The notes under the pieces were generated by a model. It was not told the DNA's origin. It did no database searches and was given only the letters and a program-made list of their open reading frames with translations. Positions 18,668-26,678 of a DNA stretch of 53,750 nt are shown here, in pieces (positions within the stretch are counted from its first letter, which is position 1; every line of letters begins with the position of its first letter). The stretch comes from Pseudomonas sp. GM48. Its GTDB lineage: Bacteria; Pseudomonadota; Gammaproteobacteria; Pseudomonadales; Pseudomonadaceae. A program made the position numbers and the translations under genes. The stretch spans positions 1-53,750 of the forward strand of contig NZ_AKJM01000109.1 in the NCBI RefSeq assembly GCF_000282335.1. Direction: 5' to 3'.

Positions 18668-18704
18668 ACCGGGAGATCACGTCGGGTGATCCCCCGGTTT
18701 TTTT
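18668..18704 (+). terminator. Terminator-like repeat with no upstream plus-strand gene
   Basis: ACCGGG/CCCGGT forms the outer stem and GATCAC/GTGATC the inner one, followed by a run of seven T on the plus strand. It resembles the mmsAB terminator in sequence (TTTACCGGGAG...GTCGGG...CCCGGTTTTTT). Both flanking genes are on the minus strand, so here it is an orphan. It may stop antisense reading into cupin copy 2, or act weakly on the minus strand. Confidence 0.6.
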
Positions 18705-18707
18705 GTA

Positions 18708-19052
18708 TCAGGCAAACACAAAATATTTGCGCACGGTTTCCACTACCTCCCAGGTGCCTTTCATCCCCGGTTCGATGACGAAAATATCGCCGGCGCGCAG
18801 GTGGATCGGCGCCATGCCTTCCGGCGTGATGATGCAGTAGCCTTCCTGGAAGTGGCAGTATTCCCACTTCACGTATTCCACGTACCACTTGCCCGGCGTG
18901 CAGATCCAGGTGCCCATGATCTTGCTGCCGTCTGCACTGGTGTAGGCATTGAGGTTGACGGTGTGCGGGTCGCCTTCGAGTTTTTCCCATTTGCAGGCGT
19001 CGAGTACGGGCAGCGGGTGGGTGTCGCGAAGAACGGTAATCGGTGCGGTCAT
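18708..19052 (-). CDS. Small cupin protein, copy 2 (Cupin_3-like)
   Basis: This is a 114-aa cupin nearly identical to the product at 16096-16440, by my count about 94 percent in DNA and 112 of 114 residues. The conserved cupin strands are the same (ICTPGKWYVEYVKWEYCHF and GDIFVIEPG). It lacks any fused domain. GGAG precedes ATG 19052. The 90 bp upstream match copy 1 in blocks, notably CTGAAGTCGCACCCTATAG and TCCAGAAACGCA, so the promoter was copied too. It is divergent from kynBA (265 bp between starts). A role linked to tryptophan catabolism is possible but only inferred from position. Confidence 0.85.
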   Translation of the reverse strand: MTAPITVLRDTHPLPVLDACKWEKLEGDPHTVNLNAYTSADGSKIMGTWICTPGKWYVEYVKWEYCHFQEGYCIITPEGMAPIHLRAGDIFVIEPGMKGTWEVVETVRKYFVFA

Positions 19053-19317
19053 GATGACTCCGGGCATGAGGGAGAGCTGAAGTCGCACCCTATAGGGCCT
19101 GGCCGGGCATCAGTTGTTTGTACTCGACATTGATGTATCCAGAAACGCAGCGGCCATTGCTTGGCCGCGTTACCCAAGGCGGTTGAAATTTACCCTCGAT
19201 AATTGATCGATTTCCGGCGGTTTCTGCGAAAGACCCGAGCATTACCGAAAGTTTTCGCAAGAACATGCACAGGTATCACTCGTATCATTCACTTCGGAAA
19301 AGGCCGAGAGCTTTGCT

Positions 19318-19983
19318 ATGAAAAAAACAATGTCGTGGTGGGACATCAGCCCGCCCCTGAGTACCGCAACCCCGACCTGGCCGGGTGATACGCCGTTTCA
19401 GGAAGAACGCGTCTGGAGCTTGGGGCCCGAGTGCCCTGTGAATGTCGGGCGTATCACGCTGTCGCCGCACACCGGCGCCCATGTCGACGCGCCACTGCAC
19501 TACAGCGCGGATGGCAAGGCCATTGGCGAAGTGTCGCTGGACGTCTATATCGGGCCTTGCCGGGTGTTGCACTGCCTGGACAGCGGCCAACTGGTGCAGC
19601 CGGAGCAACTGCGGGGGCGCCTGGACCATCTCCCTGAGCGCGTCCTGCTGCGTACTTATCGAAACGCACCGCTGACCACCTGGGACCCGAATTTCACCGC
19701 CGTCGCCAAAGAAACCGTCGATCTGCTGGCCAGTCTCGGCGTGCGGCTGATCGGCATCGATACGCCGTCGCTGGACCCGCAGCAATCCAAGACCATGGAT
19801 TCGCACAACGCGGTGGCGCATCACGGCATGGCCATTCTCGAAGGCATCGTGCTCGATGAAGTCCCCGAAGGCGATTATGAACTGATCGCGCTGCCGTTAC
19901 GTTTTGCCAATCTCGATGCCAGCCCGGTCCGGGCCATATTGCGTCCACTGAATTCACCGCCACATGAGGAGCCTGCTCAATGA
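19318..19983 (+). CDS. kynB: Kynurenine formamidase
   Basis: KynB (221 aa) hydrolyses N-formylkynurenine to kynurenine and formate, step two of the kynurenine pathway. It is a cyclase-family metal hydrolase. The substrate/metal motif HTGAHVDAPLHY is at residues 51-62, PTWPGDTPF at 19-27, and the C-terminal metal/acid site lies in HNAVAHHGMAILEG. The first ATG is used; a second in-frame ATG four codons later is possible, and both have only a weak purine stretch upstream. The stop overlaps kynA (ATGA), giving a kynBA unit. Expression is probably under KynR, which in P. aeruginosa controls kynBA and kynU (established knowledge). Confidence 0.95.
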   Translation: MKKTMSWWDISPPLSTATPTWPGDTPFQEERVWSLGPECPVNVGRITLSPHTGAHVDAPLHYSADGKAIGEVSLDVYIGPCRVLHCLDSGQLVQPEQLRGRLDHLPERVLLRTYRNAPLTTWDPNFTAVAKETVDLLASLGVRLIGIDTPSLDPQQSKTMDSHNAVAHHGMAILEGIVLDEVPEGDYELIALPLRFANLDASPVRAILRPLNSPPHEEPAQ

Positions 19984-20834
19984 GCCAATGTCCGTATTCG
20001 CCTGCCAATCAGACAGAGGAATGGCATAACGCCGAGCTGAATTTTTCCGACTCCATGAGCTACGGCGACTACCTGGACCTGGGGCGTATCCTCAGTGCCC
20101 AGCACCCGTTGTCGCCGGACCACAACGAGATGCTGTTCATCATCCAGCACCAGACCTCCGAGCTGTGGATGAAGCTGATGCTGCACGAGCTCAAGGCCGC
20201 CCGCGAACACGTTCGGCTGGGTGAGTTGCCGCCGGCCTTCAAGATGCTGGCGCGGGTCTCGCGGATCTTTGATCAGCTGGTGCATGCGTGGACGGTGCTG
20301 GCCACCATGACGCCCACCGAGTACCACTCGATCAGGCCTTTCCTGGGGCAATCGTCGGGCTTCCAGTCGTTTCAGTACCGTGAAATCGAGTTCATCCTGG
20401 GCAACAAAAGCGCAACGCTATTGCGCCCCCACGCCCATCGGCCGGAGCTGTTGCAGGAGCTCGAAAAAGCCATTGCCACCCCTTCGCTGTATGACGAAGC
20501 CATTCGCTTGATGGCCAGCGCCGGCCTGGCGATCGACCCGCAGCGTTTCGAGCATGATCCGACCGCCCCTACGCAGCATGACGCCTCGGTCGAAGCGGCC
20601 TGGCGTGTGGTCTACAAGGATCCGTCGCGTTATTGGGATCTCTATCAACTGGCCGAGAAATTCATCGATCTCGAAGACTCGTTCCGCCAGTGGCGCTTCC
20701 GCCATGTCACCACGGTCGAGCGGATCATCGGCTTCCAACCCGGCACTGGCGGCACTGAAGGGGTGGGTTATCTGCGCAAGATGCTCGATACCGTGCTGTT
20801 CCCGGAGTTGTGGCGGGTGCGTTCGACCCTTTGA
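19980..20834 (+). CDS. kynA: Tryptophan 2,3-dioxygenase
   Basis: KynA (284 aa) is the heme dioxygenase that opens the indole ring of L-tryptophan to N-formylkynurenine, the entry step of the pathway. Visible signatures are FIIQHQTSELWMKL (distal histidine region), RPFLGQSSGFQSFQYREIE (substrate carboxylate arginine), and WRFRHVTTVERIIGFQPG followed by TGGTEG, which supplies the proximal heme histidine. Length is typical for bacterial enzymes. It overlaps kynB by four bases and is followed by a strong terminator at 20848-20884. Confidence 0.96.
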   Translation: MSQCPYSPANQTEEWHNAELNFSDSMSYGDYLDLGRILSAQHPLSPDHNEMLFIIQHQTSELWMKLMLHELKAAREHVRLGELPPAFKMLARVSRIFDQLVHAWTVLATMTPTEYHSIRPFLGQSSGFQSFQYREIEFILGNKSATLLRPHAHRPELLQELEKAIATPSLYDEAIRLMASAGLAIDPQRFEHDPTAPTQHDASVEAAWRVVYKDPSRYWDLYQLAEKFIDLEDSFRQWRFRHVTTVERIIGFQPGTGGTEGVGYLRKMLDTVLFPELWRVRSTL

Positions 20835-20847
20835 CCTGACAGGCATT

Positions 20848-20884
20848 AAAAAGCCCCGGCATTCAATGAATGCCGGGGCTTTTT
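20848..20884. terminator. Strong bidirectional terminator between kynA and the permease
   Basis: A perfect 17-bp stem (AAAAAGCCCCGGCATTC) with a three-base loop is flanked by A and T runs. It serves kynBA on the plus strand and the antABC-permease unit on the minus strand. Confidence 0.92.
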
Positions 20885-20897
20885 GTTGCACGCAGGA

Positions 20898-22301
20898 TTA
20901 TTGAGCGACTGGCAAGCCGCGATCCCGCGCCACACGTATCCGGTAGAACAGGTAGATGATCGCCACCCACACCGGGATGGCGATGACCGAGGCGCGTATG
21001 CCCGGAATCATCCACATCACGCAGATGATCATGGCCATGAACGCCAGGCACAGGTAGTTGCTGTAGGGAAACCAGAACGACTTGAAGCCCGGCACGATGC
21101 CTTGCTGGCCCATGATCTTGCGAAACTTCAGGTGGGTCAGGCTGATCAGCGTCCAGTTGATCATCAACGAGGCGACCACCAGGGCGAACAGCAATTCCAG
21201 AGCTTCATGGGGCGCCAGGTAGTTGACCAGCACGGACAGCATGGTGATCAGCGCCGAGATGCCCAGCGCCCGCAGTGGCACGCCCTGTTTGTTCAGTTTC
21301 ATCAGCGACTTCGGTGCGTCGCCCTGTTCGGCCAGGCCGTAGAGCATGCGGCTGTTGCAGTAGACGCCGCTGTTGTAGACCGAGAGCGCCGCGGTGAGCA
21401 CCACGAAGTTGAGGATGTGCGCGGCGGTGTCGCTGCCGATCAGCGAGAAGATCTGTACGAACGGGCTGCCGCTGTAGGCATCTCCGGACGCGCCGAGGGT
21501 CTGCAACAGTTGATCCCAGGGGTACAGCGACAGCAGCACGGTGAGTGCGCCGACGTAGAAGATCAACACGCGATAAACCACCTGGTTGATCGCCTTGGGA
21601 ATCACCTTCCTCGGCTCGCTGGCTTCAGCGGCGGTGATGCCGACCAGTTCCAGGCCGCCGAAGGAGAACATGATGAACGCCATCGACATCAGCAAGCCGG
21701 TGGTGCCGTTGGGGAAGAAACCGCCGTGGCTCCACAGGTTGCTGACCGACGCCTGCGGGCCGCCGGTGCCGCTGAACAGCATGTAGCAGCCCAGGACGAT
21801 CATGCCGATGATTGCCACGACCTTGATGATCGCGAACCAGAACTCCATTTCGCCGAAGACTTTGACGTTCATCGTGTTGATCAGGTTAACCAGGACGAAG
21901 AACACCGCGGCGCTGACCCAGGTCGGGATCTCCGGCCACCAGAACTGCACGTACTTGCCGACGGCCGTCAGCTCGGCCATGCCCACCAGCACGTACAGCA
22001 CCCAGTAATTCCAGCCGGACAGGAAGCCGGCATAACCGCTCCAGTACTTGTGGGCGAAGTGACTGAACGAACCGGCCACCGGCTCCTCGACAATCATCTC
22101 GCCCAACTGGCGCATGATCAGGAAGGCGATGAACCCGGCAATCGCATAACCGAGGATCATCGACGGGCCGGCCGACTTGAGCACGCCTGCAGAGCCGAGG
22201 AACAGCCCGGTGCCAATAGCCCCGCCCAGGGCGATCAGTTGAATATGGCGATTTTTCAACCCCCGCTTGAGCGTTCCCTGTTGCAAGATTTCATCCGCCA
22301 T
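20898..22301 (-). CDS. AroP-like aromatic amino acid permease at the end of the ant operon
   Basis: This 467-aa APC-superfamily permease of the amino acid transporter family has about 12 membrane segments. It opens LKNRHIQLIALGGAIGTGLF, the conserved TM1 motif, and has FSFGGLELVGITAAEASEP in the TM6 region, a pattern typical of AroP/ProY/HutT carriers. The ATG at 22301 follows GAAGGGAACGAG. It lies only 43 bp after antC on the same strand, with no terminator between, so it is likely the fourth gene of antABC. The substrate is probably tryptophan or another aromatic amino acid; anthranilate or kynurenine are less usual possibilities. A terminator follows directly. Confidence 0.87.
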   Translation of the reverse strand: MADEILQQGTLKRGLKNRHIQLIALGGAIGTGLFLGSAGVLKSAGPSMILGYAIAGFIAFLIMRQLGEMIVEEPVAGSFSHFAHKYWSGYAGFLSGWNYWVLYVLVGMAELTAVGKYVQFWWPEIPTWVSAAVFFVLVNLINTMNVKVFGEMEFWFAIIKVVAIIGMIVLGCYMLFSGTGGPQASVSNLWSHGGFFPNGTTGLLMSMAFIMFSFGGLELVGITAAEASEPRKVIPKAINQVVYRVLIFYVGALTVLLSLYPWDQLLQTLGASGDAYSGSPFVQIFSLIGSDTAAHILNFVVLTAALSVYNSGVYCNSRMLYGLAEQGDAPKSLMKLNKQGVPLRALGISALITMLSVLVNYLAPHEALELLFALVVASLMINWTLISLTHLKFRKIMGQQGIVPGFKSFWFPYSNYLCLAFMAMIICVMWMIPGIRASVIAIPVWVAIIYLFYRIRVARDRGLPVAQ

Positions 22302-22344
22302 CTCGTTCCCTTCTGGTTATTGTTGTCAGGCCTGATTTGAAAGA

Positions 22345-23364
22345 TCAGATATTACTCTCGGTGAACTTTTCGTAGTACAGGTGAACGCTGTCCAGTGCCT
22401 GGGTCTGCAACCAGTCCTTGATCGACTCGACCATCGGCGGTGGACCGCAGACGTACATGTCGACCGGCGCGTCGCGCAGTTCACTGATGTCGAAATGCTC
22501 GGCAATGTAGCCGCGCTTGCCCGTCCACTGTGGCGATGGATCGCTGACGACTTCGGTGTAGCGAAACCCCGGAAGGCGTTCGGCATAGGCCTCGATCCGT
22601 GCGCGTTCGCACAGATCGGCAGCGTCGCGCACGCCGTAGTACAGGTGCACCGGCTGCGCGCAACCGCGTTCGGCGAGGTCGTCGAGCATGCCCAGCAGTG
22701 CCGACAGCCCGGTTCCGCCCGCCACCAGAATCAGCGGTTTGGCCACATGCCGCAGATAGAACGCACCCAGAGGCGCCTCCAGCATGATTTCGTCGCCCAC
22801 CCGGCAACGTTCACGGATGTAGTTGCTCATCACCCCGTCGGGCAACAGGCGAATCAAAAATTGCAGTTGATTGTGTTCACTCGGCCGATTGGCAAACGAG
22901 TAGGAACGCTTGCTTTCGGTCCCCGGAATCGACAACCGGGCGTATTGCCCCGGCAGAAAATCCAGTGGGGTCGTCGTACCGAGTTCCAGGTGCAGGATCG
23001 CGGTGCCGGCTGAAATCTGGCTGACGTCAGTCACCGTTGCGCTCAGTTGTTCCGGACCCGAGGCGTTGCACAGGCTGGAGGCGAAGTCGAAATAGAACGC
23101 CGCGTCGGACTTCACGCGGGTCTGGCAGGTGAGCATCTTGCGCTGCTGCAGGTCCAGGCTCGAGAGGGCTTCCTCGTCCACATAATCCTGGCTGTAGTCG
23201 CCGGATTCACAGCGACCCTGGCAGGTTCCGCAGACGCCTTCGCGGCAATCCAGGGGAATGTTGATACCGTTGCGCAGGGCGGCGTCGAGCAGGATTTCGT
23301 TGGGCTGTACCGGAAAGAACAGGGTTTTACCGTCGGCAAAGCTGAACGCTACTTTGTGATTCAT
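22345..23364 (-). CDS. antC: Anthranilate 1,2-dioxygenase, reductase component
   Basis: AntC (339 aa) passes electrons from NADH via FAD and a plant-type [2Fe-2S] cluster to the AntAB oxygenase. The cluster cysteines are at residues 40, 45, 48 and 80 (CREGVCGTC, then MLTCQ). The FAD motif RSYSFANRP lies mid-protein, and the NADH-binding part includes ILVAGGTGLSALLGM. The architecture is ferredoxin, then FAD, then NAD, as in BenC/AntC. It follows antB by 18 bp. Homology alone would not separate it from BenC, but the kyn genes on both sides support anthranilate. Confidence 0.93.
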   Translation of the reverse strand: MNHKVAFSFADGKTLFFPVQPNEILLDAALRNGINIPLDCREGVCGTCQGRCESGDYSQDYVDEEALSSLDLQQRKMLTCQTRVKSDAAFYFDFASSLCNASGPEQLSATVTDVSQISAGTAILHLELGTTTPLDFLPGQYARLSIPGTESKRSYSFANRPSEHNQLQFLIRLLPDGVMSNYIRERCRVGDEIMLEAPLGAFYLRHVAKPLILVAGGTGLSALLGMLDDLAERGCAQPVHLYYGVRDAADLCERARIEAYAERLPGFRYTEVVSDPSPQWTGKRGYIAEHFDISELRDAPVDMYVCGPPPMVESIKDWLQTQALDSVHLYYEKFTESNI

Positions 23365-23382
23365 GCCTCGGTCTCCATGGGT

Positions 23383-23877
23383 TCAGAGGTGGTAGAAGTC
23401 GAGTACCGAGTTGATGGTGTCGTTGAGCAGCAGCACATGCTTGCGGCTGATCAGCCAGCTGTCGGCATGAGGCTTGAGATGATAGGTCGCACGGCCAAAG
23501 AACTGCTCGGCCGTGGCCAGTCGATAGAACAAGGTGTGCCAGTTCAGGCGCACCTCCAGCTCGCCGTTCTCCAGTTCGTCGATCTGCACGTTGTTGATCA
23601 AATGCAAGGTGCGCGGCATCGGCGTCGAAGACGCGGACTTGCCTGTGCGCAGACGGAACACGCGGTCTTCCAGGCCGGAACGGTTGGGGTAGTAGATCAG
23701 CGACATTTCGCGTTTTGGGTCGCGGGTGTAGACGTGTTCCGAGTCCCATTGCGGCAGGTGGAACTCACTCTGTTCGTCGAACAACTGGAGATAGGCGTCC
23801 CAATCCTGGGCGTCACACAGTTCGGATTTGCGATAGAAAAACTGTTCGATCTGGTACTTCAATTGCGCATTCATCAT
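23383..23877 (-). CDS. antB: Anthranilate 1,2-dioxygenase, small subunit
   Basis: AntB (164 aa) is the beta subunit of the Rieske oxygenase, a structural partner of AntA with a cystatin-like fold. Family features are QIEQFFYRKSELCDAQDW at the N terminus and the C-terminal RKHVLLLNDTINSVLDFYH. Two consecutive ATG codons (23877, 23874) are possible. The first overlaps the antA stop (ATGA), which argues for coupling. Length equals that of other AntB proteins. Confidence 0.93.
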   Translation of the reverse strand: MMNAQLKYQIEQFFYRKSELCDAQDWDAYLQLFDEQSEFHLPQWDSEHVYTRDPKREMSLIYYPNRSGLEDRVFRLRTGKSASSTPMPRTLHLINNVQIDELENGELEVRLNWHTLFYRLATAEQFFGRATYHLKPHADSWLISRKHVLLLNDTINSVLDFYHL

Positions 23878-25265
23878 TGCACCTCACGGAGTTTCAGGGA
23901 TTTCGCGTCCAGGCCATCGAGCAGGAATTTCTGCCAGTTGCTGTGCTGGTTGACGTACAGCCCTTCGTGGGTGAATTCAGTGCCGGTCATGGCCGGGGCA
24001 ATGCCGATCGCTTCGCTGTTGGGCGTGGCGCCGGTGGCCCATTGGTGACTGCCTCGGGAAATGTCGCTCCAGCGCTCCAGGCGCGCCTGGAAACCGCGTT
24101 GGGCTTCACGGAATTCCACCAGGTCATCCGGTGTACCCAGGCCCGAGACGTTGAAGAAATCCTCGAACTGGCGAATGCGGTTTTCGCGGTCGGCGTCCGA
24201 CTCGTTTTTCACCCCCAGGCACTGGCTGATGATCTCGGTCTTGTTCCAGGCCACCGGGCGGATGATGCGCAGTTGCGAGCTGATCTGATCGAGGAAAAAC
24301 AGGCTTGGATAGATGTTCAGGTTGCGCAGGCGATGCATCATCCATTCGGCTTTTTGCTGGCCGTGTTCTTCGACCAGGCGCGGCATGATCGTAGCGTAGC
24401 CGGAGCGCACCGTCGGGTTCGGCATGTCGCTGAATAACACGCTATGACCATTGTTGAAGGCGAACCAGCCGTCATCGGTATTGGCGTCGCCGGCACCGAG
24501 TTTGCTGTAGTCGAGGGTACTGCCGCTGCTGGTGCCGTTCTCGCTGTTGACCTGCTGGCGGTGTTGCACCGTGGCCACGTAGTTATAGTGAACAGTGCTG
24601 ACGTGGTAGCCGTCGAGGCCGTTTTCGTTCTGCAGTTTCCAGTTGCCGTCGTAGGTGTAGGCCGACTTGCCGGGCAGTACTTCAAGCTCACCGGTGGGTG
24701 ACTGGGCAACCATCATGTCGAAGAACACCTTGGCGTCGCCGAGGAAGTCTTCGAGGCTGTTGTCGGCGTGCACGTCGAGGCTGATGAACACGAAGCCCTT
24801 GTAGCTCTCGATACGGGCCTTTTTCAGGCCACGGGTGGCCTTGTCGAAACCTTCCGGGTACTCACCGGGCGCCTTGACCTTCACCAGGCGGCCGTCGCTT
24901 TTGTAGCACCAGGCGTGGAACGGGCAAGTGAAGGTCGACTGGTTGCCCTTGCCGACGCGGGTCAGGGTTGTGCCGCGATGCTGGCAGGCGTTGATCAGGG
25001 CGTTGAGTTTTCCTTCACCGTCGCGGGTGATGATCATCGGCTGACGGCCGGCGCGCATGGTGACGAAGTCGTGATTGTTGGCCAGCTCGCTTTCGTGGCA
25101 GGCATAGATCCAGTTCTTCTCGAAGATCAGTTCCATCTCCAGATCGAACAACTGCGGCTCGGTGAAAATGTCCCGGGCGATGCGGAACACGCCCTCTACC
25201 GGACGGAAATCCAGGCAGCCTTCGATAAACGCTTTCCACTGCTCGACGTTTTTTTCGCCACTCAT
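23874..25265 (-). CDS. antA: Anthranilate 1,2-dioxygenase, large subunit
   Basis: AntA (463 aa) is the catalytic subunit that converts anthranilate to catechol, CO2 and ammonia. The Rieske cluster is bound by C94-x-H96 and C114-x2-H117. The mononuclear iron site is in NGLDGYHVSTVHYNY, with H221 and H226 and the bridging D218. Start ATG 25265 has CAGGTAC upstream. The promoter I propose is TAGACC (25329-25334), an 18-bp spacer, and TCTAAT (25305-25310), with a repeated motif overlapping the -35 box. It heads the leftward antABC-permease operon, divergent from antR. Confidence 0.95.
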   Translation of the reverse strand: MSGEKNVEQWKAFIEGCLDFRPVEGVFRIARDIFTEPQLFDLEMELIFEKNWIYACHESELANNHDFVTMRAGRQPMIITRDGEGKLNALINACQHRGTTLTRVGKGNQSTFTCPFHAWCYKSDGRLVKVKAPGEYPEGFDKATRGLKKARIESYKGFVFISLDVHADNSLEDFLGDAKVFFDMMVAQSPTGELEVLPGKSAYTYDGNWKLQNENGLDGYHVSTVHYNYVATVQHRQQVNSENGTSSGSTLDYSKLGAGDANTDDGWFAFNNGHSVLFSDMPNPTVRSGYATIMPRLVEEHGQQKAEWMMHRLRNLNIYPSLFFLDQISSQLRIIRPVAWNKTEIISQCLGVKNESDADRENRIRQFEDFFNVSGLGTPDDLVEFREAQRGFQARLERWSDISRGSHQWATGATPNSEAIGIAPAMTGTEFTHEGLYVNQHSNWQKFLLDGLDAKSLKLREVQ

Positions 25266-25304
25266 GGGTGTGTACCTGTTTTTATTGGGGCTAATCGTGG
25301 GCTC

Positions 25305-25334
25305 ATTAGAGGGGGCAGGGCGGGTAGGGGTCTA
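25305..25334 (-). promoter_or_regulatory. Predicted antA promoter
   Basis: Read on the minus strand there is a -35 TAGACC, 18 bases, then a -10 TCTAAT, leaving a leader of about 35 bases. The poor -35 is what one expects of a promoter that needs an activator. Confidence 0.45.
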
Positions 25335-25369
25335 TCCGGTTAGTCGGCGAAGGCAGTCCATAAAATTGG
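25333..25369 (-). promoter_or_regulatory. Putative AntR site, antA-proximal
   Basis: TATCCGGTTAGTCG at 25333-25346 (plus strand) overlaps the antA -35 by two bases. Twenty-two bases further upstream, 25354-25369 is a degenerate second copy. A 22-bp direct repeat abutting -35 is the usual layout for XylS/AraC-class activators. Confidence 0.5.
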
Positions 25370-25523
25370 TGCGGTAACACCTACCCGGTATCAGGCTGGG
25401 CAGCGACGACTCAAACGGCGCACCAGGCGATGAACGGCTGCCCCTGTTTGCAGCAATCAGGTACTGTTTTGTCCAGCGTCGAATGCGGTTTGATAGCGAT
25501 TGTCTGCCTCTGGCCGGCGGCGT

Positions 25524-25559
25524 TATCCGCTTAGTTGAGGATTGCTATCCGCTAAGTTG
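25524..25559. promoter_or_regulatory. Putative AntR site, distal direct repeat
   Basis: TATCCGCTTAGTTG (25524-25537) and TATCCGCTAAGTTG (25546-25559) are 13 of 14 identical and exactly 22 bp apart, two helical turns. They share the core TATCCG-S-T-W-AGT-Y-G with the antA-proximal site. They are in the same orientation as that site, about 190 bp away, and about 90 bp before antR. Confidence 0.55.
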
Positions 25560-25650
25560 GCGCTGGTGTTTTGTGGCTTGGAACTTGCCTTTCCAATCCG
25601 GAGACGCGCCGTCAGAGCGCGCCGAAAAAATAGCCCGTGAGTGCGCCGTG

Positions 25651-26664
25651 ATGAACAGCAAAACTGATCCGCAGTGTCGCGACATTCGTGTCGACAGCGA
25701 TGACCTTGAGGCCGCGAGGCGCTGGATGTCCGGTATCTGCGGGCCGCATCGACTCGTCACCACGACGCCCGAACGGATCCGTTTTCATCACAGCGCCAAT
25801 ATGTTCAAGTCGATGGCCACGACCCTTGGAACCATCGAGTACGGCACCGATGTCACCATCGATATCGAAGACGCCGAGCACTTCAGCAGTTACAGCCTGA
25901 GTCTGCCGCTGGTGGGCGAGCAGGAGTTGAGCAAGAACGGCAGCGTGATGAAGTCCGACCGCGATCAAGGGGTGATCATTTCCCCGAATGAAAACCAGCT
26001 GCTGGCGATCTCCGGCGATTGCCGCAAGGTCCAGGTGGTGATTACCCGAGTCGCCATGAGCGAGTCTCTGGAGGGGCTTCTACAGCGGCCTCTGGATACG
26101 CCGCTGCGGTTCGAGCCGGTGATGGACGCGGTCGACGGAGCGTCGGCCTCATGGTGGCGCATGGCGCGCTATTTCATCGCCGAACTGGAGCGCAGCAGCG
26201 AACTCTATGAGCAGGTGGCCTTCACTCGGGACATTGAAAGTTCGCTGATCAAAGGCTTGATCCTCGCTCAGCCGAACAACTATTCAGAAGAGCTGCGAAA
26301 CGTGCTGGGCGTGAAGTTGCCGCACTACCTGATCAGGGCCCGGCAGTACATCCATGCAAACGCCCGCGAAGCCCTGCACCTGGAGGACATCGAGGCCGCC
26401 GCCGGAGTCTCGCGCTTCAAGTTGTTCGAGGCGTTCAAGAAGTACTTCGCCTTGTCGCCGATGGTCTACCTGAAGAAATACCGCTTGAACGCCGTGCGTC
26501 AGGAGATTCTTGAGCACGGTTCTGCGCGCAATATTTCCGCGATCGCCATGGGCTGGGGTTTCACCCATCTCGGGCGTTTTTCCGCCGAGTACCGCAAGTT
26601 GTTCGATGAAACACCGACCATAACTTTGCAGCGCAACGAAGCCCGCCGCATGCGTGGCTTCTGA
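25651..26664 (+). CDS. antR: AraC/XylS-family activator of anthranilate degradation
   Basis: AntR (337 aa) is the expected anthranilate-responsive activator of antABC. The C-terminal AraC domain is clear: HLEDIEAAAGVSRFKLFEAF is the first helix-turn-helix, and ISAIAMGWGFTHLGRFSAEY the second, as in the XylS group. The N-terminal part resembles the AraC_binding_2 domain (FHHSANMFKSMATTLGTI). I use ATG 25651, because the longer frame reads back through the operator repeats. The Shine-Dalgarno is poor (GTGAG). It is divergent from antA over a 385-bp region carrying three related half-sites. It ends 14 bp before the stop of the convergent kynR. Confidence 0.9.
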   Translation: MNSKTDPQCRDIRVDSDDLEAARRWMSGICGPHRLVTTTPERIRFHHSANMFKSMATTLGTIEYGTDVTIDIEDAEHFSSYSLSLPLVGEQELSKNGSVMKSDRDQGVIISPNENQLLAISGDCRKVQVVITRVAMSESLEGLLQRPLDTPLRFEPVMDAVDGASASWWRMARYFIAELERSSELYEQVAFTRDIESSLIKGLILAQPNNYSEELRNVLGVKLPHYLIRARQYIHANAREALHLEDIEAAAGVSRFKLFEAFKKYFALSPMVYLKKYRLNAVRQEILEHGSARNISAIAMGWGFTHLGRFSAEYRKLFDETPTITLQRNEARRMRGF

Positions 26665-26678
26665 GGGGCAGGGCGCCC

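Noticed and set aside
16096..19052. Composite transposon with cupin genes as ends
   Set aside because: The copies are in direct orientation, encode a normal cupin, lack terminal inverted repeats and no target-site duplication was found.
20883..22340. Plus-strand frame of 485 codons over the AroP-like permease
   Set aside because: It is the same kind of antisense shadow, and it starts inside the terminator hairpin.
22345..25265. Benzoate dioxygenase (benABC) as the identity of the ring dioxygenase
   Set aside because: The sequence alone is near, but kyn genes flank it, an AntR-type regulator is divergent, and no benD follows.
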